32,707 nt of DNA. It comes from Bacilli bacterium (GTDB taxonomy: Bacteria > Bacillota_I > Bacilli_A > RF39 > UBA660). The position numbers and the translations under genes are program-made. The stretch covers positions 1 to 32,707 of the forward strand of contig JAFWEE010000011.1 of assembly GCA_017515795.1 (NCBI GenBank), in the 5' to 3' direction. Positions 14,175-21,017 of this stretch are shown here, piece by piece (within the stretch, counting starts at the first letter, position 1; every line of letters starts with the position of its first letter). The notes beneath the pieces are model-generated. The model ran no database searches. It was given only the letters and a program-made list of their open reading frames with translations, and was not told where the DNA came from.

Positions 14175-16367
14175 ATGAAAATTATAAAAAGAGATGGACA
14201 TATAGTAGACTATTGTCCAGAAAAAATTGAAATAGCAATTAAAAAAGCAAATAGAGATGTTCCTGAAGATGAACAAGTAAGTGATACTCAAATAAAGAAC
14301 ATTATTAAACATATAGAAGGTCTTAAAAAGAAAAGAATGTTAGTAGAAGACATTCAAGATATTATTGAAATGAGACTTATGGCTTTAGGTAAATATCAAT
14401 TAGCTAAAGCATATATTACATATAGATATACAAGAGAATTAGTAAGAAAGAGTAATACTACTGATAAATCTATTAAAGAATTAATTAATGGAGAAAATGA
14501 ATACTGGAATACAGAAAATTCTCATAAGAACGCAATGGTAGTGACTACTCAAAGAGATTACTTAGCAGGTGTAACTTCTACAGATATCACAAGAAGATTC
14601 CTTTTAACAGAGGATATAGTAAAAGCTCATGATGAAGGTATTATTCATTTCCATGATGCTGACTATTTTGCACAAAATGCTCTTCATAACTGTGATTTAA
14701 TTAATTTAGATGATATGCTTCAAAATGGAACAGTTTTAAATGGAGTAATGATAGAAAAACCTCATAAGTTTTTAACTGCTATGACTATAGCTACTCAAAT
14801 AATATTAGTAGTTACAGGTAGTCAATATGGTGGTTGTACTATTTCTTTAACTCACTTAGCTCCTTTCGTTAGACAAAGTTATAAAAAATATGTAAAGAAA
14901 TATGAAGATAGAGGACTATCTAAAAAAGATGTTGAAAAGTTTGCTAAAGAAGATCTTAAAAAAGAAATAGCAGATGGAGTACAAACTTTCCAATATCAAG
15001 TTAACTCTATGGATAATATTAATGGTCAAATACCTTTCTTAAGTGTAAATATGTATCTTGGAGAAACTGATGAATATAAAGAAGAACTTGCTATGATTAT
15101 AGAAGAATTCTTAAAACAAAGACTAGAAGGTATGAAGAATGAACAAGGTGTTTATATAACTCCTGCATTTCCTAAATTATTATATGTTCTAGAAGAAGAT
15201 AATATTAATCCTAAGAGTAAATATTATTACTTAACTAAATTAGCAGCTAAATGTACTTCTAAGAGAATGGTTCCTGATTATATATCAGAGAAAATAATGA
15301 AAGAACTAAAGAAAAATGAATATGGTGAAGGAGAATGTTATCCATGTATGGGATGTAGATCATTCTTAACACCAGATAGATCTATTAGTTTAGGTAATAT
15401 AGCTAAAGCTAAAAACTATGTAGAGGGTAAAGGTAAATACTATGGTAGATTTAATCAAGGAGTAGTAACTCTTAATTTACCAGATATAGCATTATCTTCT
15501 GGAAAAGATATGGATTTATTCTGGCAAATATTTGATGAAAGACTAGATCTATGTCATAGAGCACTTCAAATAAGACATAAAAGATTATCTAGAGCAACAT
15601 CTGATGTAGCTCCTATATTGTGGCAACATGGAGCATTAGCTAGACTTGAAAAAGGTGAATCTATTCATGAACTATTACATCATGGGTATTCAACTATATC
15701 TCTTGGATATGCAGGTCTATATGAATGCGTTAAATATATGACTGGCCATTCTCATACTGATAATGGTATTGGTAAAGAATTTGGTTTAAAAGTAATGAAG
15801 CATATGAATGATATGTGTAAAAAGTGGAGAGAGGAAGAAGATATAGATTATTCTGTATATGGAACTCCTATTGAATCTACTACATATAAATTTGCTAAAT
15901 GTTTAAGAGAAAGATTTGGTAAGATTAAAGGTATAACAGATAGAGATTATGTAACTAATTCATATCATGTACCTGTATTCGAAGAAATAGATGCATTTAC
16001 TAAACTAAAACTTGAAAGTGAATTCCAACAATTATCTCCAGGAGGAGCCATTTCATATGTTGAAACTCCTAATCTAGAAAATAATTTAGATACAGTAATG
16101 GAATTAATTAAGTTTATATATAATAATATTATGTATGCTGAATTAAATACTAAATCAGATTATTGTGGTAAATGTGGTTTTACTGGAGAAATATTAATAA
16201 ATGATGATTTAGAATGGTATTGTCCTAATTGTGGAAATAAAGACCATAATACATTAAATGTTGCAAGAAGAACTTGTGGCTATATAGGAAATAATTTTTG
16301 GAATAAAGGAAGAACCCAAGAAATAAAAGATAGAGTATTACACGTAGATAATAAAGAGTGTAACTAA
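14175..16367 (+). CDS. nrdD: Anaerobic (class III) ribonucleoside-triphosphate reductase
   Basis: A 730-residue oxygen-sensitive glycyl radical enzyme that makes dNTPs from NTPs using formate. An ATP-cone regulatory domain occupies ~1-95 (KIIKRDGHIVDYCPEKIEIAIKKA in parts). The catalytic barrel contains GIIHFHDADY, NCDLINLDDML, GGCTISLTHLAPF and PCMGCRSFLTPDR. A C-terminal zinc site is CGKCGFTG...CPNCGN, and the glycyl radical loop RRTCGYIG puts the radical glycine near residue 702. RBS AGGAGG lies 7 bases before ATG. The stop overlaps the nrdG ATG by one base. It shows a strictly or facultatively anaerobic lifestyle, and its promoter probably depends on the adjacent Crp-type regulator. Confidence 0.98.
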   Translation: MKIIKRDGHIVDYCPEKIEIAIKKANRDVPEDEQVSDTQIKNIIKHIEGLKKKRMLVEDIQDIIEMRLMALGKYQLAKAYITYRYTRELVRKSNTTDKSIKELINGENEYWNTENSHKNAMVVTTQRDYLAGVTSTDITRRFLLTEDIVKAHDEGIIHFHDADYFAQNALHNCDLINLDDMLQNGTVLNGVMIEKPHKFLTAMTIATQIILVVTGSQYGGCTISLTHLAPFVRQSYKKYVKKYEDRGLSKKDVEKFAKEDLKKEIADGVQTFQYQVNSMDNINGQIPFLSVNMYLGETDEYKEELAMIIEEFLKQRLEGMKNEQGVYITPAFPKLLYVLEEDNINPKSKYYYLTKLAAKCTSKRMVPDYISEKIMKELKKNEYGEGECYPCMGCRSFLTPDRSISLGNIAKAKNYVEGKGKYYGRFNQGVVTLNLPDIALSSGKDMDLFWQIFDERLDLCHRALQIRHKRLSRATSDVAPILWQHGALARLEKGESIHELLHHGYSTISLGYAGLYECVKYMTGHSHTDNGIGKEFGLKVMKHMNDMCKKWREEEDIDYSVYGTPIESTTYKFAKCLRERFGKIKGITDRDYVTNSYHVPVFEEIDAFTKLKLESEFQQLSPGGAISYVETPNLENNLDTVMELIKFIYNNIMYAELNTKSDYCGKCGFTGEILINDDLEWYCPNCGNKDHNTLNVARRTCGYIGNNFWNKGRTQEIKDRVLHVDNKECN

Positions 16368-16867
16368 TGAGATATAATCGAATTAGAAAAATGGATATTT
16401 CTAATGGACCTGGTGTTAGAGTATCTATATTTGTTCAAGGATGTGAATTTCATTGTAAAGACTGTTTTAATCCTGAAACATGGGATTTTAAATGTGGAGA
16501 AGAATTTACTGATGAAACTATAGAAAAAGTACTTGATTTATGTAATTATGATCATATAACAGGTCTTACTATATTAGGTGGTGAACCAATGCATCCTAAT
16601 AATATAGAGGGTACTACTAAACTAGCTAAAGAGTTTAAAAAGAGATATCCAAATAAAACACTTTGGGTTTGGACTGGATTTCTATATGAAGGTATAAAGG
16701 ATAATGAAGTCTTTAATTATATAGATGTTTTAGTAGATGGACAATTTAAAACTGAATTATTTTCACCTTTACTTAGATGGAGAGGATCCTCTAATCAAAG
16801 AGTAATAGATATTAAAGAAACAAAAGAAAAAGGCGAAATAATAATATATAAAGATGAGGAATACTAA
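16367..16867 (+). CDS. nrdG: Anaerobic ribonucleotide reductase activating enzyme (radical SAM)
   Basis: A 166-residue radical SAM enzyme that abstracts hydrogen from the NrdD glycine. The cluster motif is C26-x3-C30-x2-C33 (GCEFHCKDC). NGPGVRVSIFVQG precedes it, LTILGGEPMHP provides the SAM-binding GGE motif, and DVLVDGQF and WRGSSNQRVID close the fold as usual. Its start overlaps the nrdD stop (TAATG) and has no strong ribosome site of its own, so it relies on translational coupling. Confidence 0.97.
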   Translation: MRYNRIRKMDISNGPGVRVSIFVQGCEFHCKDCFNPETWDFKCGEEFTDETIEKVLDLCNYDHITGLTILGGEPMHPNNIEGTTKLAKEFKKRYPNKTLWVWTGFLYEGIKDNEVFNYIDVLVDGQFKTELFSPLLRWRGSSNQRVIDIKETKEKGEIIIYKDEEY

Positions 16868-16881
16868 TAGTATTCCTTTTT
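16857..16881 (+). terminator. Terminator of nrdDG
   Basis: Stem AGGAATACT/AGTATTCCT with loop AAT and T-run; overlaps the last nrdG codons. Confidence 0.9.
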
Positions 16882-16902
16882 GTATAGTTAATGTAATAGT
16901 AA

Positions 16903-16931
16903 TTGAATAACTAATAATTGTTTGTTAAAAT
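16903..16931 (+). promoter_or_regulatory. Promoter of the DUF1292 gene
   Basis: TTGAAT (16903-16908), 17-base spacer, TAAAAT (16926-16931) with TGT before it. Confidence 0.7.
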
Positions 16932-16949
16932 AAAGAAAAGGAGTATTGT

Positions 16950-17222
16950 ATGAAAGAAGATATTATAACAAATCAAGATCCTCTTGAAATTGAAATGGAA
17001 TCTGAAGAAGGGGAAAAAGTAAGAGTAAGAATAGTTAGATTATTTGAAGATGGAGATAAAAGTTATGTAGTAGCAGATAATCTAGATAATGAAGAAGAAT
17101 CATATATTTTTGAAATTATACCTCATGATGATGGTGATGAACTTGTAAGTATAGAAACAGAAGAAGAGTTTAATAGATTATGTGAAGTACTTAATAAACA
17201 GCTTGAAGAAGAGGAAGAATAA
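16950..17222 (+). CDS. DUF1292 family protein (YrzB-like)
   Basis: A 90-residue, very acidic cytoplasmic protein. The LEIEMESEEGEKVRVRIVRLFEDGDKSYVVA region, the ESYIFEI strand and the Glu-rich C-terminus fit DUF1292. In many Bacillota the gene follows alaS and the Holliday-junction-resolvase-like yrrK; here it stands alone with its own promoter and terminator, next to tRNA-Ala. The function is unknown. The RBS AAAGGAG is good. Confidence 0.85.
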   Translation: MKEDIITNQDPLEIEMESEEGEKVRVRIVRLFEDGDKSYVVADNLDNEEESYIFEIIPHDDGDELVSIETEEEFNRLCEVLNKQLEEEEE

Positions 17223-17243
17223 AGACATTAGTCTTTATTTTTT
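17218..17243 (+). terminator. Terminator after the DUF1292 gene
   Basis: Stem AATAAAGAC/GTCTTTATT with loop ATTA and T-run; the TAA stop is in the left arm. Confidence 0.9.
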
Positions 17244-17255
17244 GTTATAAATATG

Positions 17256-17285
17256 TTGACTTTTAAAAATATGCTGTGTTATAAT
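17256..17285 (+). promoter_or_regulatory. Promoter of tRNA-Ala
   Basis: TTGACT (17256-17261), 18-base spacer, TATAAT (17280-17285) with TGT before it, 19 bases upstream of the tRNA. Confidence 0.85.
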
Positions 17286-17304
17286 TTATTTGCTTATTTG
17301 AAAT

Positions 17305-17380
17305 GGGCCCTTAGCTCAGCTGGTAGAGCATCTCGCTTGCACCGAGAAGGTCAGGAGTTCGAACCCCCTAGGGTCCACCA
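17305..17380 (+). tRNA. tRNA-Ala (anticodon TGC)
   Basis: Acceptor GGGCCCT/AGGGTCC with the G3-U70 pair that identifies tRNA-Ala. Anticodon stem TCTCG/CGAGA around CTTGCAC, encoded CCA. The T-stem AGGAG/CCCCT has an A-C mismatch at position 52:62. It is a single-gene transcription unit. Confidence 0.95.
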
Positions 17381-17390
17381 TTTGAAATGT

Positions 17391-17414
17391 AAAGAACCTA
17401 ATGGTTCTTTTTTT
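17391..17414 (+). terminator. Terminator of tRNA-Ala
   Basis: Stem AAAGAACC/GGTTCTTT with loop TAAT and T-run. Confidence 0.92.
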
Positions 17415-17428
17415 ATTTTATATATACA

Positions 17429-17437
17429 TGTTATAAT
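17429..17437 (+). promoter_or_regulatory. Extended -10 promoter of guaD
   Basis: TGT-TATAAT 18 bases before the start codon, right after the tRNA-Ala terminator; no clear -35. Confidence 0.6.
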
Positions 17438-17454
17438 TATTATAGGTGGTATAT

Positions 17455-17931
17455 ATGAATAAGTTTATGGATGTAGCAATTGATTTGTCAGATGACAATT
17501 TCGAAAAAAATTATGGAGGTCCTTTTGGAGCATGTATAGTTAAAGATGGAAAAATCATTGGTAAAGGAATTAATAGAGTAATAAAAGATCATGATCCTAC
17601 TGCACATGCAGAAGTAGTAGCTATTAGAAATGCATGTAAAGAATTAGGAACTCATGATTTAACAGGATGTGAAATATATACTTCTTGCTATCCTTGTCCT
17701 ATGTGTTTGTCTGCTATTATATGGTCTAATATTAAAAAAGTATATTATGCTAATACTAAGGAAGATGCAGCTAATATTGGATTCAGAGATGATTTTATAT
17801 ATGATTATTTAGATAAATTATCTAATGGTCTAAATGATAATAGTGTTCTTAAATTAAAATCTATGAATAGAGAAGAAGCTATAGAAGTCTTTAAAAGATA
17901 TGAAGAAGATAAAGATAAAATAGTTTACTAA
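17455..17931 (+). CDS. guaD: Guanine deaminase (GuaD, cytidine-deaminase fold)
   Basis: A 158-residue zinc enzyme that turns guanine into xanthine and ammonia. GGPFGACIVKDGKIIG, the zinc and proton-shuttle motif H51-A-E53 (DPTAHAEVVAIRNACK) and the zinc cysteines C81 and C84 (SCYPCPMCLSAIIW) are all present. The C-terminal GFRDDFIYD matches B. subtilis GuaD, whose tail covers the active site of the partner subunit; TadA lacks this. The ATG is chosen because AGGTGG lies 5 bases upstream; a GTG within that site is rejected. No other purine gene is near. Confidence 0.93.
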   Translation: MNKFMDVAIDLSDDNFEKNYGGPFGACIVKDGKIIGKGINRVIKDHDPTAHAEVVAIRNACKELGTHDLTGCEIYTSCYPCPMCLSAIIWSNIKKVYYANTKEDAANIGFRDDFIYDYLDKLSNGLNDNSVLKLKSMNREEAIEVFKRYEEDKDKIVY

Positions 17932-17946
17932 TATTATTCTATAGTG

Positions 17947-17952
17947 TATAAT
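17947..17952 (+). promoter_or_regulatory. -10 box of the EIIB-like gene
   Basis: TATAAT 18 bases before the start codon and 15 bases after the guaD stop. No good -35, so read-through from guaD is also possible. Confidence 0.45.
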
Positions 17953-17969
17953 TTATTTAGGTGATAGAG

Positions 17970-18293
17970 ATGAGTCAATATTGGATTCAATATATTATTA
18001 TAGGAGCTATACTAATATTTATATTATTAATAGTATTAAAAGCTACTAAAAAAGACTTCCATGTAGAAGCAAATAAATTAGTAGATTACCTTGGTGGTAA
18101 AGATAATATTATTAGTATGGAAGTAAATATGTCTAGATTTAAAGTTACTTTAAGAGATGTATCTATTGTTAATAAAGAAGGTATTCAAAAGATGGGTGCT
18201 AAAGGTATAGTAGAAATAGATAATCAATTAAAGATAATACTTGGTCCTAATGCTAAAACATTAGAAAAATATATAGATGATTTAAAAAAATAA
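17970..18293 (+). CDS. Membrane-anchored EIIB-like (glucose-type PTS) protein without the catalytic Cys
   Basis: A 107-residue protein with one N-terminal helix (~6-24) followed by a PTS EIIB-Glc fold: LVDYLGGKDNI, MSRFKVTLRDV, GIQKMGAKGIVEIDNQLKIILG, then a final helix. In active EIIB the motif is DACxTRLRV, whose Cys carries phosphate. Here the same place reads EVNMSRFKV, with N53 for Cys, so phosphotransfer is not possible. No EIIA or EIIC domain is attached or nearby. It may be a binding or regulatory module that reuses the fold. The ATG has AGGTGA upstream; the in-frame GTG inside that site is rejected. Confidence 0.82.
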   Translation: MSQYWIQYIIIGAILIFILLIVLKATKKDFHVEANKLVDYLGGKDNIISMEVNMSRFKVTLRDVSIVNKEGIQKMGAKGIVEIDNQLKIILGPNAKTLEKYIDDLKK

Positions 18294-18318
18294 AAATACA
18301 TCAAATGATGTATTTTTT
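18292..18318. terminator. Bidirectional terminator between the EIIB-like gene and the mini-protein operon
   Basis: Inverted repeat AAAAATACATCA/TGATGTATTTTTT. It ends both the plus-strand EIIB-like gene and the minus-strand operon. Confidence 0.9.
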
Positions 18319-18667
18319 ATTTTAATAATAATTTAACAAGTAAATATACAAAACAATATCCATATGAAAAACCATTTAGTAAAAGTGATAATTTATATGG
18401 AGATATTATACTCTTATTAAGTTTTTTAAAATAAGTACCTTCTATTAAGAATACAAATATTTCTAATATTGGAACTATTATATAGAATACTACATAATTA
18501 TTTATAACTAGGTATAATAAAGAAACAATAATATTAAGAGTAACATTAGTCACTATATTAATAAATGTAATTCTAAGAAGATCTTTACCTTTAATTCCAA
18601 GTACTATTGAAATAGTTAATTCTATTAATAGAGTAAGTATTAAACTTTGAATAATATTAATTATCAT
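18317..18667 (-). CDS. Polytopic membrane protein of unknown function, last gene of the mini-protein operon
   Basis: A 116-residue protein with four predicted helices (about 4-22, 30-52, 57-77, 93-114). The helix 1-2 region reads IELTISIVLGIKGKDLLRITFINIVTN, and helix 3 carries EIFVFLIEGTYFKK. I do not know the function; the pattern E...G-K-D-L...N-x2-T-N is one I associate with small uncharacterised membrane proteins of Bacillota. Its ATG overlaps the TGA stop of the 39-aa mini-protein (ATGA), so the two are translated together. A role in processing or display of the mini-proteins is possible but unproven. Confidence 0.7.
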   Translation of the reverse strand: MIINIIQSLILTLLIELTISIVLGIKGKDLLRITFINIVTNVTLNIIVSLLYLVINNYVVFYIIVPILEIFVFLIEGTYFKKLNKSIISPYKLSLLLNGFSYGYCFVYLLVKLLLK

Positions 18668-18783
18668 TTTCTATTCTTTATTAAGAAAGTAACTATTCCA
18701 CTAACAATTACTACAACAGATATTGCAATAATAATTATTGGTGTAGGATTTGTTTCTTGTATTGGGGCTACATCTAAAAACAT
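18664..18783 (-). CDS. Mini-protein 3 (39 aa), single-helix
   Basis: A 39-residue ORF starting MFLDVAPIQETNPTP, then one hydrophobic helix (~16-34) and a basic end (KNRK). This predicts N-terminus outside and C-terminus inside. The ribosome site AGGAGG lies 7 bases upstream and overlaps the end of mini-protein 2. Its stop overlaps the start of the next gene. The M-F-L-D start and the helix-plus-basic end are shared with the two upstream mini-genes, which makes a chance ORF unlikely. Function unknown. Confidence 0.75.
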   Translation of the reverse strand: MFLDVAPIQETNPTPIIIIAISVVVIVSGIVTFLIKNRK

Positions 18784-18793
18784 AATATACCTC

Positions 18794-18949
18794 CTATTTC
18801 TTTTTTTTGTTAACTATTATTAAAGTTACAGTTAATGCAATTAATACAACTACTATTGATGCTATTATTATTGGTGTAACATTTGTAGTGCTAACAGGTT
18901 CTTTAATTGTTGGATGTGGATATCCAGCTATATCTAGAAATCTCATCAT
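18794..18949 (-). CDS. Mini-protein 2 (51 aa), single-helix
   Basis: Starts MMRFLDIAGYPHPTIKEP, with a hydrophobic helix (~25-45) and a tail of four lysines. The first of two adjacent ATGs overlaps the stop of mini-protein 1, so translation may be coupled; 18946 is an alternative start. It shares R/F-FLD near the N-terminus and a short Pro- and Thr-containing outer segment with its two neighbours. Function unknown. Confidence 0.75.
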   Translation of the reverse strand: MMRFLDIAGYPHPTIKEPVSTTNVTPIIIASIVVVLIALTVTLIIVNKKKK

Positions 18950-19104
18950 TTTCTTTTTCCTTTCTTAATTAATACTGTTGTTATAATTGCTACTAAAACA
19001 ACAATTGTAACAGCAATAGCTATTGCACCAATTACAGTAGAATTATTAAATGAGTTCTTAACTGTATATAATGGTTCAACTGGTTCATCTAGAAAATAAA
19101 ACAT
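18946..19104 (-). CDS. Mini-protein 1 (52 aa), single-helix
   Basis: Starts MFYFLDEPVEPLYTVKNS, with one long hydrophobic helix (~24-46) and a basic end (KKGKRK). Its ribosome site AAGGAGG is inside the last codons of the MFS-like gene, whose stop lies two bases before this ATG. It is the first of three tandem mini-genes with the same architecture, and the tight packing argues strongly that it is translated. Confidence 0.78.
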   Translation of the reverse strand: MFYFLDEPVEPLYTVKNSFNNSTVIGAIAIAVTIVVLVAIITTVLIKKGKRK

Positions 19105-19106
19105 AT

Positions 19107-20132
19107 TTATACCTCCTTACTTTCTATCTTTACTAATATTATTGTACAAAGAATTGTTAAAATAGTAAATACTATACCATTTATAAGTAGTGAATCAATT
19201 GTAAAGAAGAATGCTGGAAATGAACCAACAAATAGAGCAATTGTTGTAAGTCCAAATGCTATTCCAGGATTCTTTTTTAATCTTGATACTAGTATTGCTA
19301 AAGTAACTGGCATAGTCATACTAAATAACATGACTCCTATTAGCGATAAATACATATTATGATTTCCAAAAATTAAGAATGGTAATGCTAAAAGTGTACT
19401 AACAATAGACGTAATCTTAATATTAGTTTTATCTATTAAGAGACCTCCTAAAGCTTTTCCTGTACCCATAAAACAGAATAATAATATACTTTGAAATACT
19501 GTTTTATTCCATGCAGTAGGTATACCATAACTAGAAAATGATCTTACTGCTACTACAAAAACTGCTAATAATATAATTACAGTTAATCCCATTTTTTTAT
19601 TATCATAATTATAATCTTTTAAATCTTTATCTTCTGTATCTCTATATTTGCTAAATAATATAACTAATAATAAACTAATAATATTAGCAATTATAATAAA
19701 TAAAACATTAACGTTATTTTGATATAATAATCTTCCTGTTATTATTCCAAAAGCACCACCAGAAACAAATAGTGCACTAGGAAACATTTTACCTCTTGAT
19801 GTTCTAAGAGTAGCTTCTGCTCCCTCTACATGTGTTAAAGCATTACCAACAGTTAAGAATCCAAATATTACTATTATAGGTAAACTATACTTCAAACATA
19901 TAAGAGCAATAGTAGTTAATACAATACCTATAACTCCAACATTAATCTTTCTATATTTATCTGTAATAGCACCTATTAAACCTTGTGGAACAAATGCTAT
20001 TAAGTCATACATTAATGCTATTATAGGAAACATATTATTATTAGTATAAGCAGCTAATGTATAAAAACAAGTTACTTCTAATATAAAATGTACTAGGAAA
20101 AATATAAATCCTATTAAATACTTATTTTTCAT
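19107..20132 (-). CDS. MFS-like membrane transporter heading the mini-protein operon
   Basis: A 341-residue protein with about ten to eleven hydrophobic helices in two halves, joined by a charged central loop (KYRDTEDKDLKDYNYDNKK, ~165-184). MFS-like features are the loop YDLIAFVPQGLIGAITDKYRKINVG in parts (D-K-Y-R-K after helix 2) and FMGTGKALGGLLIDKTN in the second half. It is shorter than most MFS proteins (380-450). The acidic and polar stretch THVEGAEATLRTSRGKM after helix 4 is conserved-looking. Substrate unknown. RBS AGGAGG is strong. Tight coupling with three mini-membrane-proteins suggests an export or sensing role rather than ordinary nutrient uptake; that is inference. Confidence 0.72.
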   Translation of the reverse strand: MKNKYLIGFIFFLVHFILEVTCFYTLAAYTNNNMFPIIALMYDLIAFVPQGLIGAITDKYRKINVGVIGIVLTTIALICLKYSLPIIVIFGFLTVGNALTHVEGAEATLRTSRGKMFPSALFVSGGAFGIITGRLLYQNNVNVLFIIIANIISLLLVILFSKYRDTEDKDLKDYNYDNKKMGLTVIILLAVFVVAVRSFSSYGIPTAWNKTVFQSILLFCFMGTGKALGGLLIDKTNIKITSIVSTLLALPFLIFGNHNMYLSLIGVMLFSMTMPVTLAILVSRLKKNPGIAFGLTTIALFVGSFPAFFFTIDSLLINGIVFTILTILCTIILVKIESKEV

Positions 20133-20156
20133 ATTACCTCCTAATTATATTATATC

Positions 20157-20190
20157 AAAAAAACACATCACTTAGATGTATTTTTTATTT
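20157..20190 (-). terminator. Terminator of the CPBP-metallophosphoesterase operon
   Basis: On the minus strand ATACATC pairs with GATGTGT (one G-U) and is followed by seven T. The stop codon of the metallophosphoesterase gene lies in the stem. On the plus strand the same position is a C-A mismatch, so it probably works in one direction. Confidence 0.82.
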
Positions 20191-21016
20191 TATATACATT
20201 AATAGATGGAATACTATTAATTCTAAATTTAAACTTGTCAGTTCCTAAACCATTAGATATAAATAAATTAGTTTTATTCATTTTATAGTGTTCTTTATAA
20301 TATAATCTAGATCCATTTTTTAATAATAATTTATCTATTCCTGGTATATTAATTTGATTATATAAAGAATGACCAGCAAACACATAATTATAATTTAAAT
20401 GATCTATCTTATCCATAGTATCTGGAGTATGCATTATATTAATTTTAAATCCCTCATAATTAATATCATCTAGAAATTTTAAATTTGATTTATATTTAGT
20501 ACCACTAATTAGTAAAGAAGCATTATCTTTATTATATAGTACTTTATAATCATCATTTAATGATACAAATCCAGAATCCTCCATTAAGGTAGAATAACTT
20601 TCAAATTTAGTATCATTATCACCACTAACATAATATTTACCATAAGTAGTATCTATTTTAGATAATTCTTCTTCTATTTCATTAATGTCCTTTTCATTTA
20701 ATATAGTTTCACTATATAGAAGATCACCTGTATATATAACTATATCTGCCTTTTTATTATTAATTATTTCTACTACTTTTTTCACAGTATCTATATCAGT
20801 AGTACTTCCATATAATATATCTGAAAAATGTACTATTTTTAATGTACCAAATGTTTTATCTAGAGTATTGTCTTCTATATTTTGTTCATTTACTAATAAT
20901 AAATTTGGTTCAACAAATCTACCATAAATAATGACTAAAGAAATAATTAGAATAACTAATATAATAAATACTCTAAGCTTAGAACTATTCTTTTCCTCTT
21001 TTTCTTCTTTTCTCAT
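20168..21016 (-). CDS. Membrane-anchored metallophosphoesterase-like protein with altered metal site
   Basis: A 282-residue protein with a short charged cytoplasmic start, one helix (~15-32) and an outer calcineurin-like domain. Ligands that remain are D66 (HFSDILYG), D98 (YTGDLL), H196 (MHTPD) and H216 (AGHSLYNQINIPG). Three usual motifs are changed: SDxH reads SDIL, GNHD reads GDND (132-135), and GHTHGGQ reads GHSLYNQ. Loss of two metal-binding histidines and the catalytic GNHD histidine suggests weak, altered or no hydrolase activity. It starts one base after the CPBP-protease stop, with its ribosome site AGAGGT inside that gene. Confidence 0.82.
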   Translation of the reverse strand: MRKEEKEEKNSSKLRVFIILVILIISLVIIYGRFVEPNLLLVNEQNIEDNTLDKTFGTLKIVHFSDILYGSTTDIDTVKKVVEIINNKKADIVIYTGDLLYSETILNEKDINEIEEELSKIDTTYGKYYVSGDNDTKFESYSTLMEDSGFVSLNDDYKVLYNKDNASLLISGTKYKSNLKFLDDINYEGFKINIMHTPDTMDKIDHLNYNYVFAGHSLYNQINIPGIDKLLLKNGSRLYYKEHYKMNKTNLFISNGLGTDKFKFRINSIPSINVYKIKNTSK

Positions 21017-21017
21017 A

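Noticed and set aside
17253-17462. 69-codon frame over tRNA-Ala and its terminator
   Set aside because: It spans a tRNA promoter, the tRNA and a hairpin terminator; no ribosome site.
17446-17970. GTG starts at 17446 (guaD) and 17961 (EIIB-like), and similarly at 9871 (rrf2)
   Set aside because: In each case the GTG is part of the AGGTGG/AGGTGA ribosome site of a better-spaced ATG a few codons later.
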